This document shows positions 34,932 to 45,000 of a DNA stretch of 64,000 bases, one piece after another. The position numbers were made by a program, and so were the translations under genes. Position 1 is the first letter of the stretch. Each line of letters opens with the position of its first letter. The stretch covers positions 85,521-149,520 of the forward strand of contig NZ_JABWQP020000013.1 in NCBI RefSeq assembly GCF_014268505.2. Direction: 5' to 3'. The notes below the pieces were generated by a model, which was given only the letters and a program-made list of their open reading frames with translations, was not told the origin of the DNA and did not search any database. Source of the DNA: Pseudomonas khorasanensis (GTDB taxonomy: Bacteria; Pseudomonadota; Gammaproteobacteria; Pseudomonadales; Pseudomonadaceae).

Positions 34932-36236
34932 CTAGCGCTGATGCACCAGCGCACCCGCCGCATAGGTCTGCGCCACGGTCCGGTCATCCCCCAGCGTCAT
35001 CAACACGAACAACGTCTCGGCAATGTTATTGGCCTGTTTCAAGCGGTAGCTGAGCAGCGGCGTGGCGTTGTAATCCAGCACCAGAAAGTCGGCGTCGCTG
35101 CCCGGTTGCAGGTTGCCGATGCGGTCTTCCAGGCGCAGAGCCCGCGCGCCGCCTAGTGTCGCCAGGTACAACGATTTGAACGGGCTCAGCCGCGCGCCCT
35201 GCAACTGCATCACTTTGTAGGCTTCGTTCAGCGTTTGCAGCAGCGAGAAACTGGTACCGCCGCCGACGTCCGTGCCCAGGCCGACATTCATCTTGTGCTT
35301 CTCGGCCATCGGTAGGTTGAACAGCCCGCTGCCGAGGAACAGGTTCGACGTCGGGCAGAACGAAACGGCCGAGCCGGTTTGCGCCAGTCGCGCACATTCG
35401 TCATCGCACAAATGCACGCCGTGGGCGAACACCGAGCGCTCGCCGAGCAACTGATAGTGATCGTAAACATCCAGGTAGCCCTTGCGCTCCGGGAACAGTG
35501 CCTTGACCCACTCGATTTCCTTGAGGTTTTCGCTGATGTGGGTCTGCATGTACAGATCCGGGTATTCCTTGAGCAACTGTCCCGCCAGCGCAAGCTGTTC
35601 CGGGGTGCTGGTCGGTGCGAAGCGCGGGGTGACCGCGTAGTGCAGACGGCCCTTGCCGTGCCAGCGTTCGATCAGCGCCTTGCTCTCGGCGTAGCTCGAC
35701 TCGGCAGTGTCGGTCAGGTAGTCCGGGGCATTGCGGTCCATCATCACCTTGCCGGCGATCATGCGCAGATCGAGTTTCTCAGCCGCTTCGAAAAACGAGT
35801 TCACCGACTGCGGGTGAACGCTGCCGAACACCAGCGCCGTGGTGGTGCCGTTGCGCAGCAGCTCCTTGATAAAGATATCGGCGACTTCATCGGCGTGGGC
35901 TTTGTCGCCAAACTGGCTTTCGCACGGAAAGGTGTAAGTGTTCAGCCAGTCGAGCAGTTGCTCGCCGTAAGCACCGACCATGCCGGTTTGCGGCAGGTGA
36001 ATATGGGTGTCGATGAAGCCCGGGGTAATCAGCGCATCCTGATAATGATTGATCTCGATATCTGCCGGCAGGGTCGGCAACAGTTCGCTGGCGTGGCCGA
36101 GCGCGCTGATCTTGCCGTCGTCGACCACCAGCAGACCGTCCTCGAAATATTCATAAGAGGCTTCGATCCCGACTTCGGCGGGGTCGGCGATGCTGTGCAG
36201 GATGGCGGCGCGGTAGGCTTTGCGAGTCAGAGGCAT
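34932..36236 (-). CDS. guaD: Guanine deaminase
   Basis: 434 residues, amidohydrolase superfamily. It converts guanine to xanthine, feeding the xanthine dehydrogenase encoded just upstream. Zinc-ligand motifs: DTHIHLPQTG (about 74-83), QTHISENLKEIEW (about 238), and the aspartate in GLGTDVGGGTSFSLL (about 330). The full family length is present. It starts 13 bases after the xdhC stop, so xdhA-xdhB-xdhC-guaD form one transcription unit. Confidence 0.96.
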   Translation of the reverse strand: MPLTRKAYRAAILHSIADPAEVGIEASYEYFEDGLLVVDDGKISALGHASELLPTLPADIEINHYQDALITPGFIDTHIHLPQTGMVGAYGEQLLDWLNTYTFPCESQFGDKAHADEVADIFIKELLRNGTTTALVFGSVHPQSVNSFFEAAEKLDLRMIAGKVMMDRNAPDYLTDTAESSYAESKALIERWHGKGRLHYAVTPRFAPTSTPEQLALAGQLLKEYPDLYMQTHISENLKEIEWVKALFPERKGYLDVYDHYQLLGERSVFAHGVHLCDDECARLAQTGSAVSFCPTSNLFLGSGLFNLPMAEKHKMNVGLGTDVGGGTSFSLLQTLNEAYKVMQLQGARLSPFKSLYLATLGGARALRLEDRIGNLQPGSDADFLVLDYNATPLLSYRLKQANNIAETLFVLMTLGDDRTVAQTYAAGALVHQR

Positions 36237-36249
36237 GACGGTTCTCTAA

Positions 36250-37107
36250 TCAGTTTGAGGCTTTGAGTTGGGTGGCCGGACTGCGGCGCGAGGCGGGCAG
36301 CAGTTTGGCAATCGGTTCGGCGCTGGCAGTGCGCTGGCCGAAACTGGCGTTGTAGGTGGCGATGATTTCGCCGGCGATGGAAATGGCGATTTCCACGGGC
36401 AGCTTGCCTTTGACTTCGCCGATGCCCATCGGGCAACGCATGCGCTGAACGACGCTGGCGTCGAAACCGCGATCACGCAGTCGGTGCTCGAATTTGGCGC
36501 GTTTTGTTTTCGAGCCGATCAGGCCGAACCAGGTGAAGTCGTTACGCTTGAGAATCGCGGCGGTCAGCTCCAGATCGAGCTGATGGTTATGGGTCATGAC
36601 GATGCAATAGCTGCCGGCGGGCAAGTCATCGACTTCATCCACAGGCTCTTCGGCAATAATTTTACGCACACCATGGGGGATGTGTTCGGGGAACTCGGCT
36701 TCGCGCGAGTCGATCCAGCGCACCCGGCAGGGCAGGCTGGCCAGCAGCGGCACCAGGGCGCGACCGACATGGCCGGCGCCGAATACGGCGATGTGCGCTT
36801 GCACCTGGCCCATCGGTTCAAACAGCAGCACCGTGGCGCCGCCGCAGCACTGGCCAAGACTGGCGCCGAGGCTAAAACGCTCCAGATGCGTGTCCTGCCG
36901 GCCACTGGCGAGCATGTCGCGGGCGATCTGCATGGCTTTGAATTCCAGATGCCCGCCACCAATGGTGTCGAAGAGCCGATTGGCGCTGACGACCATTTTC
37001 GAGCCGGCGTTGCGGGGCGTCGAGCCGAGTTCTTCGATGATCGTCACCAGCACACAGGGCTCGCCCTGGTTCTGCAGGTCGGCGAGGGCGTCGATCCAGT
37101 TGTACAT
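36250..37107 (-). CDS. xdhC: Xanthine dehydrogenase accessory protein (Mo-cofactor sulfurase/insertase)
   Basis: 285 residues from ATG 37107 (a GTG two codons upstream would hide the GAGG ribosome site). XdhC binds the molybdenum cofactor, promotes its sulfuration and inserts it into XdhB. Conserved motifs: LVTIIEELGSTPRNAGSKM near residue 20 with the cofactor-related CCGGATVLLFEP around residue 92, and the Rossmann segment HIAVFGAGHVGRALVPLL near 110. REP copies separate it from xdhB. Confidence 0.94.
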   Translation of the reverse strand: MYNWIDALADLQNQGEPCVLVTIIEELGSTPRNAGSKMVVSANRLFDTIGGGHLEFKAMQIARDMLASGRQDTHLERFSLGASLGQCCGGATVLLFEPMGQVQAHIAVFGAGHVGRALVPLLASLPCRVRWIDSREAEFPEHIPHGVRKIIAEEPVDEVDDLPAGSYCIVMTHNHQLDLELTAAILKRNDFTWFGLIGSKTKRAKFEHRLRDRGFDASVVQRMRCPMGIGEVKGKLPVEIAISIAGEIIATYNASFGQRTASAEPIAKLLPASRRSPATQLKASN

Positions 37108-37142
37108 GTTCACCTCGACATCTTCGTTGTCTGTTCGGACCT

Positions 37143-37210
37143 CTTCGCGAGCAAGCTCGCTCCCACATTGGCAATGCGTACCCCTGTGGGAGCGAGCCTG
37201 CTCGCGAATG
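37143..37210. repeat. REP pair between xdhB and xdhC
   Basis: Inverted REP copies at about 37143-37168 and 37184-37210, only 16 bases apart, inside an apparent operon. Such intercistronic REPs can stabilise upstream message and lower downstream expression. Confidence 0.85.
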
Positions 37211-37224
37211 GCCGCGCCTCGGTC

Positions 37225-39624
37225 CTAGAGCGGAGCCAATTCGGTTTCAGCTTCCACGGCTTTCACCGCTTTAAGCTGGCGCATCTGCTCACATCCCCAC
37301 AACACCCGCTCCGGCGTGGCCGGCGCATCGATCTTCGGCTGATGTTGGTAATCGCCCAGGCTCGCCACCGCATCCTTGATCGCGCACCACGCCGCGATGC
37401 CCAGCATGAACGGCGGCTCACCGACTGCCTTGGAATGGAACACCGTGTCTTCCGGGTTCTTGCGGTTTTCAACCAGCTTCACTCGCAAGTCCAGCGGCAT
37501 GTCCGCCACGGCCGGGATCTTGTAGCTGGCCGGGCCGTTGGTCATCAGCTTGCCTTTGTTGTTCCAGACCAGTTCTTCCATGGTCAGCCAGCCCATGCCC
37601 TGCACGAAACCGCCCTCGACCTGACCGATGTCGATGGACGGGTTCAGCGAGGCGCCGACGTCATGCAGGATGTCGGTGCGCAGCATCTTGTATTCACCGG
37701 TCAAGGTGTCGACGATCACTTCGCAGCACGCCGCACCGAAGGCGAAATAATAGAACGGCCGGCCACGGGCCTGACTGCGGTCGTAGTAGATTTTCGGGGT
37801 CTTGTAGAACCCGGTGCTCGACAGCGAGACCTGATTGAAATACGCCTGCTGGACCAGCGTTTCGAACGTCAGGATCTGCTCGCGGACGCGCACATGACCA
37901 TTGCGGAATTCGACGTCTTCTTCGCTGACCTTGTAATGCCGCGCGGCGAACTCGACCAGACGTTGCTTGATGGTCTGCGCCGCGTTCTGCGCCGCCTTGC
38001 CGTTCAAATCCGCACCGCTGGACGCCGCCGTTGGCGAGGTGTTTGGCACCTTGTCGGTATTGGTCGCGGTGATCTGCACGCGGTCGATTTCAACCTGGAA
38101 CACTTCAGCCACGACCTGCGCGACTTTGGTGTTCAGGCCCTGGCCCATTTCGGTGCCGCCATGGTTCAGGTGAATACTGCCGTCGGTGTAGATATGGATC
38201 AGCGCGCCGGCCTGATTGAGGAAACTGGCGGTGAAGGAAATGCCGAATTTCACCGGGGTCAGCGCCAGGCCTTTTTTAAGGATCGGGCTGTTGGCGTTGT
38301 AGCGGCGGATCGCTTCGCGACGCTCGGCGTACTGGCTGCTTTCTTCCAGTTCGGCGGTCATCTCCTCGAGCATGTTGTGCTCGACGGTCTGGTAATAATG
38401 GGTGACGTTGCGCTCGGTCTTGCCGTAATAGTTGGCCTTGCGCACCGCCAGCGGATCGAGTTTGAGGTGGCGCGCAATCGCGTCCATCACTTCCTCGATC
38501 GCAACCATGCCTTGCGGGCCTCCGAAGCCACGGTAAGCAGTGTTCGACGCGGTGTTGGTCTTGCAGCGGTGACCGTTGATGGTCGCATCGCCCAGGTAAT
38601 ACGAGTTGTCCGAATGGAACATCGCCCGGTCAACAATCGACGCGGACAAGTCCGGCGAGCAGCCGCAGTTGCCGGCCAGGTCCATGTTGATCCCGTGCAG
38701 GCGCCCGGTGCTGTCGAAGCCGACGTCGTACTCGACGTAGAACGGATGGCGCTTGCCGGTCATCAGCATGTCTTCGACGCGCGGCAAGCGCATCTTGGTC
38801 GGCTGGCCGGTGAGGTGCGCAACCACCGCGCACAGGCACGCCGGGCTGGCGGCCTGGGTTTCCTTGCCACCGAAACCACCGCCCATGCGCCGCATATCAA
38901 CGACGATCTTGTTCATCGACACGTCGAGGACTTCGGCGACCAGTTTCTGCACTTCAGTGGGATTCTGCGTCGAGCAGTAGACGATCATGCCGCCGTCTTC
39001 GGTCGGCATCACCGAGGAGATTTGCGTCTCCAGATAAAAGTGTTCCTGACCGCCGATGTGCAGCGTGCCCTGAATGCGGTGCTCGGCAGTCGCCAGCGCC
39101 GACACCGAATCGCCGCGCTGATGGGTGTGGCTGTCGAGCACGAAGTGGCGTTTGCGCAAGGCTTCGACAACATCCAGCACAGGTTCGAGGTCTTCGTATT
39201 CGATGATGGCCGCCATCGCGGCTTTGCGTGCGGTTTCCAGGTCTTTCGCGGCGACCGCCAGAACGGGTTGACCCACAAACTGCACGTCGTCGATGGCCAA
39301 CAGCGGATCGCCGGGCATCAGTGGGCCGATGTCTTTCAGGCCCGGCACGTCTTCGTGGGTGATGACGATACGCACGCCTTCAAAGGCATAGCAGGGCTGG
39401 GTGTCGATGCTGAGGATTTTCGCGTGGGCGCGGTCCGACAGACGCGCGTAGAGGTGCAGCTGGTTAGGGAATTCCAGGCGATCATCGATGTACTGCGCTT
39501 CACCGGACACATGCTTGGCGGCACTGTCGTGCTTGACGCTGCGGCCGACACCGGTGGTCAGGTCCTGAGCGAACAATTCAGCCAGTTCAGCCTGGGTCTT
39601 TTCTACGGCGTGATGGTTAGACAT
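37225..39624 (-). CDS. xdhB: Xanthine dehydrogenase molybdopterin-binding subunit
   Basis: 799 residues. Contains the molybdenum site: GGGFGGKETQ (about 255), the substrate-site arginine region AYRGFGGPQGM (about 355) and the C-terminal catalytic glutamate in KAVGEPPFMLG (about 740). It oxidises hypoxanthine and xanthine to urate together with XdhA. The start overlaps the 3' end of xdhA by eight bases, indicating translational coupling. Confidence 0.96.
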   Translation of the reverse strand: MSNHHAVEKTQAELAELFAQDLTTGVGRSVKHDSAAKHVSGEAQYIDDRLEFPNQLHLYARLSDRAHAKILSIDTQPCYAFEGVRIVITHEDVPGLKDIGPLMPGDPLLAIDDVQFVGQPVLAVAAKDLETARKAAMAAIIEYEDLEPVLDVVEALRKRHFVLDSHTHQRGDSVSALATAEHRIQGTLHIGGQEHFYLETQISSVMPTEDGGMIVYCSTQNPTEVQKLVAEVLDVSMNKIVVDMRRMGGGFGGKETQAASPACLCAVVAHLTGQPTKMRLPRVEDMLMTGKRHPFYVEYDVGFDSTGRLHGINMDLAGNCGCSPDLSASIVDRAMFHSDNSYYLGDATINGHRCKTNTASNTAYRGFGGPQGMVAIEEVMDAIARHLKLDPLAVRKANYYGKTERNVTHYYQTVEHNMLEEMTAELEESSQYAERREAIRRYNANSPILKKGLALTPVKFGISFTASFLNQAGALIHIYTDGSIHLNHGGTEMGQGLNTKVAQVVAEVFQVEIDRVQITATNTDKVPNTSPTAASSGADLNGKAAQNAAQTIKQRLVEFAARHYKVSEEDVEFRNGHVRVREQILTFETLVQQAYFNQVSLSSTGFYKTPKIYYDRSQARGRPFYYFAFGAACCEVIVDTLTGEYKMLRTDILHDVGASLNPSIDIGQVEGGFVQGMGWLTMEELVWNNKGKLMTNGPASYKIPAVADMPLDLRVKLVENRKNPEDTVFHSKAVGEPPFMLGIAAWCAIKDAVASLGDYQHQPKIDAPATPERVLWGCEQMRQLKAVKAVEAETELAPL

Positions 39625-41071
39625 ATGCGGTCACCCGAGTCTCGATGTGCGGTGTTTGCAGTTCGATGAAATATTTGCGCAGCAGGTTTTGCGCGCTGAG
39701 CAGGCGATATTCCTTGCTGGCACGGAAGTCCGAGAGCGGCGTGAAGTCTTCAGCCAGCGCGGCGCAGGCGCGTTCGATCACGGCATTGTTGAACGGTTGC
39801 CCGAGCAAGACCGCTTCGCAATGGGCGGCGCGTTTCGGGATCGCCGCCATACCGCCGAACGCCACGCGCGCGTCGGTGATCACCGCGTTTTCCACGCGCA
39901 GGTTGAACGCGGCGCAAACGGCGGAGATGTCGTCGTCCAGCCGCTTCGACACTTTATAAGCGCGGAACAACTGCTCGGCGCTGGCACGCGGGACGATGAT
40001 CTTCTCGATGAATTCGCTTTCCTGCCGCGCCGTGACGCGGTAATCGATGAAGTAATCTTCCAGATTCAAGGTGCGGCGGGTGTCGCCTTTGCACAGCACA
40101 ATCCGCGCGCCGAGGGCGATCAGCAGCGGTGGCGAGTCACCGATAGGCGAGGCGTTGCCGATGTTGCCGCCCAGGGTGCCCTGATTGCGGATCTGCAGGG
40201 AGGCGAAACGGTGCAGCAGTTCGCCAAAGTCCGGGTATTCGGCGTTCAACGCTTCGTAGCAGTCGGAAAGGGCGGTGGCGGCGCCGATTTCGATGCGATC
40301 TTCGAAGGTTTCGATGCGTTTCATTTCGGCAACGTTGCCGACATAGATCATCACCGGCAGGGTGCGGTGGAACTGCGTGACTTCCAGCGCCAGATCGGTG
40401 CCGCCGGCCAGCAGGCGGGCTTGCGGATAAGCATCGTAGAGGTCGGCCAGATCGGCGACGGTCAGCGGCACCAGACAGCGCTTGTCGCCACTGTTCAGTT
40501 CGCCGATATCGGTTGGCGCGATGGCTTTGAGGCGGGCGATGGTTTCGGCTTCGCGGGCGTCGAACTGATCGGCTGGTTTGGCGCAGCAGGATTGTTCTGC
40601 AGCCGCGAGAATAGGGCGGTAGCCGGTGCAGCGGCAGAGGTTGCCGGCCAGTGCTTCGTGGGCCTTGGCCTGATCCGGCGCATCGCTGTTCTTTTGCAGG
40701 GCGAACAGCGACATGACGAAACCGGGGGTGCAGAAACCGCACTGTGAACCATGGCATTCGACCATGGCTTTCTGCACGCTGTGCAGTTCGCCTTTGTGCT
40801 TGAGGTCTTCAACGCTGATCAGTTGTTTGCCGTGAAGCGAGGACACGAATGTCAGGCACGAATTGAGGCTGCGATAGCGAATGTGCTCACGACCGTCGGC
40901 ATCCGTCTGCAACTCGCCGACTACCACGGTGCAGGCGCCACAGTCGCCGCTGGCGCAACCTTCTTTGGTGCCGGGCTTGCCCACGTGTTCACGCAAGTAA
41001 TTGAGCACGGTCAGATTCGGGTCCAGGGCGTGCTCGCTACGGAGTTCCTGGTTAAGTAAAAACTGGATCAC
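39617..41071 (-). CDS. xdhA: Xanthine dehydrogenase FeS/FAD subunit
   Basis: 484 residues with a GTG start at 41071 preceded by GAGG. N-terminal plant-type [2Fe-2S] domain (Cys39, Cys44, Cys47), second [2Fe-2S] domain with CGFCTPG and CRCTGYRP, then a FAD domain (LLAGGTDLALEV, GTLGGNIGNASPIGD). Electrons pass from the XdhB molybdenum centre through the two clusters to FAD and NAD+. It is the first gene of the purine operon, divergent from a GntR gene with 280 bases between that hold two matching palindromes. Confidence 0.96.
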   Translation of the reverse strand: MIQFLLNQELRSEHALDPNLTVLNYLREHVGKPGTKEGCASGDCGACTVVVGELQTDADGREHIRYRSLNSCLTFVSSLHGKQLISVEDLKHKGELHSVQKAMVECHGSQCGFCTPGFVMSLFALQKNSDAPDQAKAHEALAGNLCRCTGYRPILAAAEQSCCAKPADQFDAREAETIARLKAIAPTDIGELNSGDKRCLVPLTVADLADLYDAYPQARLLAGGTDLALEVTQFHRTLPVMIYVGNVAEMKRIETFEDRIEIGAATALSDCYEALNAEYPDFGELLHRFASLQIRNQGTLGGNIGNASPIGDSPPLLIALGARIVLCKGDTRRTLNLEDYFIDYRVTARQESEFIEKIIVPRASAEQLFRAYKVSKRLDDDISAVCAAFNLRVENAVITDARVAFGGMAAIPKRAAHCEAVLLGQPFNNAVIERACAALAEDFTPLSDFRASKEYRLLSAQNLLRKYFIELQTPHIETRVTAYV

Positions 41072-41129
41072 GGAAGGCCTCGCAGACTCATTATTGTTGT
41101 TAACCGACGTGAACCGAATTTAGCAGGTC

Positions 41130-41167
41130 TGACTTTTCGGTCAATGGTTTTCTGACTTAAGGGTCAG
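41130..41167. promoter_or_regulatory. Tandem palindromes TGAC-N6-GTCA upstream of xdhA and gntR
   Basis: TGACTTTTCGGTCA (41130-41143) and TGACTTAAGGGTCA (41153-41166) are two copies of TGAC-N6-GTCA whose centres are 23 bases apart, about two DNA turns. They lie between the divergent xdhA and GntR genes, 59 bases from the xdhA start. Candidate operators for the GntR protein at 41352. Confidence 0.55.
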
Positions 41168-41351
41168 GAAAAACCGTTTTGTCGATCAACAGCGTGTCTA
41201 TTCAGTATTGACCCTCATGGGATCTTCTGGATTTTTCTAAACAGAGTTGCGCGATTCGTGCCAAAAACCGCTGAGTGGGCACTCCGCCATGACCGTCCAT
41301 TTGCGCTACACTGCGCCGCTTGTGCAGATCGATAGAGTTTGAAGGACAACC

Positions 41352-42011
41352 ATGACGTTCAAGGCGCCGGACAGCCTCGCCGAGCAAATCGCTCACCACC
41401 TCGCCGAACGCATCATTCGTGGCGAAATGAAGCCGGGAGAGCGCATCCAGGAACAGAAAGTCACGCTGGCGCTCAACGTCAGCCGCGGTTCGGTCCGCGA
41501 GGCTTTGCTGATCCTCGAACGCCGCCACCTGATCGCGATCCTGCCGCGACGTGGCGCCCACGTCACCGAGCTGACGCCGCACAAGGTGCAGAGCCTCTGC
41601 ACGCTGATGAGCGAGCTGTACATCCTGCTCGGCAACTCGGTCGCGAACGGCTGGCAAGTGCAGTCGGACATGGCGCCGTTCGTGCAGATCCAGCAGCGCC
41701 TGACCGCCAGCTACGAGCGCGGCGACATTCGCAGCTTTGTCGATGACAGCTTCGCCGTGATGCGCGCCGCCTATCCGTTCGCCAATAACCCGTACCTGCA
41801 AGAGACCGTCGAGAACCTGCAACCGGCCATGAGCCGCGCGTACTTCCTGGCTCTCGAGCAGCGCAAGGCGGAAATGAGCGAATTCCTAGAACTGTTCGAA
41901 CGCCTGCTGGCCGCCGTGCTTGCCCGTGATTTCCCGCAGATCCGCATCGTGCTGACGGCGTACGCCCAGCGCAGCTGCGATCTGGTGGTGTCTGCCCTGA
42001 CGGTTGCTTAA
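41352..42011 (+). CDS. GntR-family regulator next to the xanthine dehydrogenase operon
   Basis: 219 residues. Winged helix at about 8-72 (IQEQKVTLALNVSRGSVREA) followed by an FCD-type helical domain. Divergent from xdhA, so control of purine breakdown is the natural inference; the ligand is unknown. Its stop is two bases before the smc GTG, so smc may be partly transcribed with it. The same gene is found at this place in P. aeruginosa. Confidence 0.88.
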   Translation: MTFKAPDSLAEQIAHHLAERIIRGEMKPGERIQEQKVTLALNVSRGSVREALLILERRHLIAILPRRGAHVTELTPHKVQSLCTLMSELYILLGNSVANGWQVQSDMAPFVQIQQRLTASYERGDIRSFVDDSFAVMRAAYPFANNPYLQETVENLQPAMSRAYFLALEQRKAEMSEFLELFERLLAAVLARDFPQIRIVLTAYAQRSCDLVVSALTVA

Positions 42012-42013
42012 GC

Positions 42014-45000
42014 GTGCGGCTCAAGTGCATCAAACTGGCGGGGTTCAAATCCTTCGTCGACCCGACCACGGTGAACTTCCCCAGCAACATGGCGGCGGTC
42101 GTCGGGCCGAACGGTTGCGGCAAGTCGAACATCATCGACGCCGTGCGCTGGGTGATGGGCGAAAGTTCGGCGAAGAACTTGCGCGGCGAGTCGATGACCG
42201 ACGTCATCTTCAACGGCTCGACCAGCCGCAAACCGGTGAGTCAGGCCAGTATCGAACTGGTCTTCGACAACTCTGACGGCACGCTGCTGGGCGAATACGC
42301 GGCCTACGCGGAAATTTCCATTCGCCGCAAAGTCACCCGCGACAGCCAGACCACGTATTACCTCAACGGCACCAAATGCCGTCGTCGCGACATTACCGAC
42401 ATTTTCCTGGGCACCGGCCTCGGCCCGCGCAGCTACTCGATCATCGAGCAGGGGATGATTTCCAAGCTGATCGAGTCCAAGCCCGAAGACCTGCGCAACT
42501 TCATTGAAGAAGCGGCGGGTATTTCCAAGTACAAGGAGCGTCGGCGCGAGACTGAAAACCGCATCCGTCGCACCCATGAAAACCTTGCTCGTCTCACTGA
42601 CCTGCGAGAAGAGCTGGAACGCCAGCTCGAACGCCTGCATCGCCAGGCCGAAGCGGCCAAGAAGTATCAGGAACTCAAGGCCGAAGAGCGTCAGCTCAAG
42701 GCGCAACTCTCGGCCCTGCGCTGGCAGGACCTCAACGAGCAGGTCGGCCAGCGCGAGTCGATCATCGGCACCCAGGAGATCAGCTTCGAAGCGCTGGTCG
42801 CCGAGCAGCGCAATGCCGATGCCGCCATTGAACGCCTGCGCGACGGTCACCATGACCTGTCCGAGCGCTTCAATCTGGTGCAAGGCCGCTTCTATTCGGT
42901 CGGTGGCGACATCGCCCGCGTCGAGCAGAGCATCCAGCACGGCCAGCAACGCCTGCGCCAATTGCAGGACGATCTGAAAGAGGCCGAGCGGGCGCGTCTG
43001 GAAACCGAATCGCACCTTGGGCACGACCGAACCCTGCTGCTGACCCTGGGCGAAGAGCTGGACATGCTCACCCCGGAGCAGGAAGTCACCAGCGCTGCCG
43101 CCGAAGAGGCCGCCGCTGCGCTGGAAGAAGCCGAAACCACCATGCACGGCTGGCAGGAGCAGTGGGACACCTTCAACCTGACGGCCGCCGAGCCACGCCG
43201 TCAGGCTGAAGTCCAGCAGTCGCGCATCCAGCAGCTGGAAAGCAGCATGGAGCGTCTGGCCGACCGACAGAAGCGCCTCGGTGAAGAGCGCGCGTTGCTC
43301 TCGGCCGACCCGGAAGACGCGGCGATCATGGCGCTCAACGAGCAGCTCGCCGAGTCCGAGGCCACGCTCGAAGATTTGCAGACCAGCGAAGAAGCGCAGG
43401 TTGAAAAACTCGAACAACTGCGCCAGGAACTGCAGCAGGCGCTGACCGCGCAGCAACAGGCGCAGGGCGATTTGCAGCGCCTCAACGGTCGCCTGGCTTC
43501 GCTGGAAGCCTTGCAGCAAGCCGCGCTCGACCCGGGCACCGGCACCGCCGAATGGCTGCGTGAGCACAACCTCGCCGAGCGTCCGCGTCTGGCTGAAGGC
43601 CTGAAGGTCGAGGCGGGTTGGGAACTGGCGGTGGAAACCGTACTCGGCGCCGACCTGCAAGCGGTGCTGGTCGACGATTTCAGCGGTTTCGATTTGTCCG
43701 GTTTCGCCCAGGGCGATCTGCGCCTGCTCAGCCCGGCCAGCGATGGCGTGCGGGTGGCGGGCAGCTTGCTCGACAAGGTCGAGGCGCAGATTGATCTGTC
43801 GCCGTGGCTCGGCCAGGTCAAACCGGTCGACAGCCTTGAGCAGGCCCTGGCCTTGCGTGGTCAGTTGAGCGAAGGCCAAAGCCTGATCAGTCGCGATGGT
43901 TACTGGGTCGGCCGGCATTTTCTGCGCGTTCGCCGTGCCAGCGAAGCGGAAAGCGGCATGCTCGCCCGGGGCCAGGAAATCGAGGATTTGCAGCTCGAAC
44001 GCGAAGAGCGCGAAGCCACGGTCGAGGCCATGGAAACCCGTTTGCAAACCCTGCGCGCGCAACAGCGTCAGCAGGAAAACGGTCGCGAACATTTGCGCCG
44101 TTTATTGCAGGACGAAGCGCGTCAGCAAGGCGAGCTGAAAGCACAATTGTCCGCTGGCAAAGCCAAGGCTGAACAACTGACATTGCGCCGCACGCGCCTT
44201 GACGAAGAATTGATCGAACTCGGCGAGCAGCGCGAACTCGAGCACGAACAAGTCGGCGAAGCGCGCATGCAATTGCAGGAAGCGCTGGATGCCATGGCGC
44301 TTGATACCGAGCAGCGCGAATTGCTCCTGGCCCAGCGTGACAGCTTGCGCGAACGTCTCGATCGCGTGCGTCAGGAGGCGCGGCAGCACAAGGATCACGC
44401 GCATCAACTGGCCGTGCGTCTCGGCTCTCTGCGCGCTCAGCACGACTCGACGCGTCAGGCACTTGAGCGGCTGGAAATGCAGGCCGAGCGCCTGACCGAA
44501 AAGCGCGAACAGTTGAGTCTGAATCTGGAGGAGGGCGAGGCACCGCTGGAAGAGCTGCGCCTCAAACTTGAAGAATTGCTCGACAAGCGCATGACCGTCG
44601 ACGAAGAACTCAAGACCGCGCAAATCGCCCTGGAAGACGCCGATCGTGAACTGCGCGACGCGGAAAAACGCCGCACCCAGGCCGAACAGCAATCGCAGTT
44701 GATTCGCGGCCAGCTCGAACAACAGCGCATGGAATGGCAAGCCCTGACCGTGCGGCGCAAGGCCTTGCAGGATCAATTGCTCGAAGACGGCTACGATCTC
44801 AACGGCGTGCTCGCGACATTGACGGCGCAAGCCAGTGAACGCGAAGCCGAAGAAGAACTCGAACGCATCAACGCACGGATTCAGCGCCTGGGCGCGATCA
44901 ACCTCGCGGCCATCGACGAATACACGCAACAATCCGAGCGTAAACGTTATCTGGATGCCCAGGACGCCGATCTGGTCGAGGCGCTGGAGACCCTGGAAAA

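Noticed and set aside
36268..39669. Very long open frame (1133 codons) on the plus strand
   Set aside because: It lies antisense to xdhC and xdhB, whose protein motifs are intact; long antisense frames are common in GC-rich codon-biased genes.
42008..44092. 694-codon minus-strand frame
   Set aside because: Antisense to the smc coiled coil; the apparent Leu/Gln/Phe richness mirrors the Glu/Gln/Lys codons of smc.
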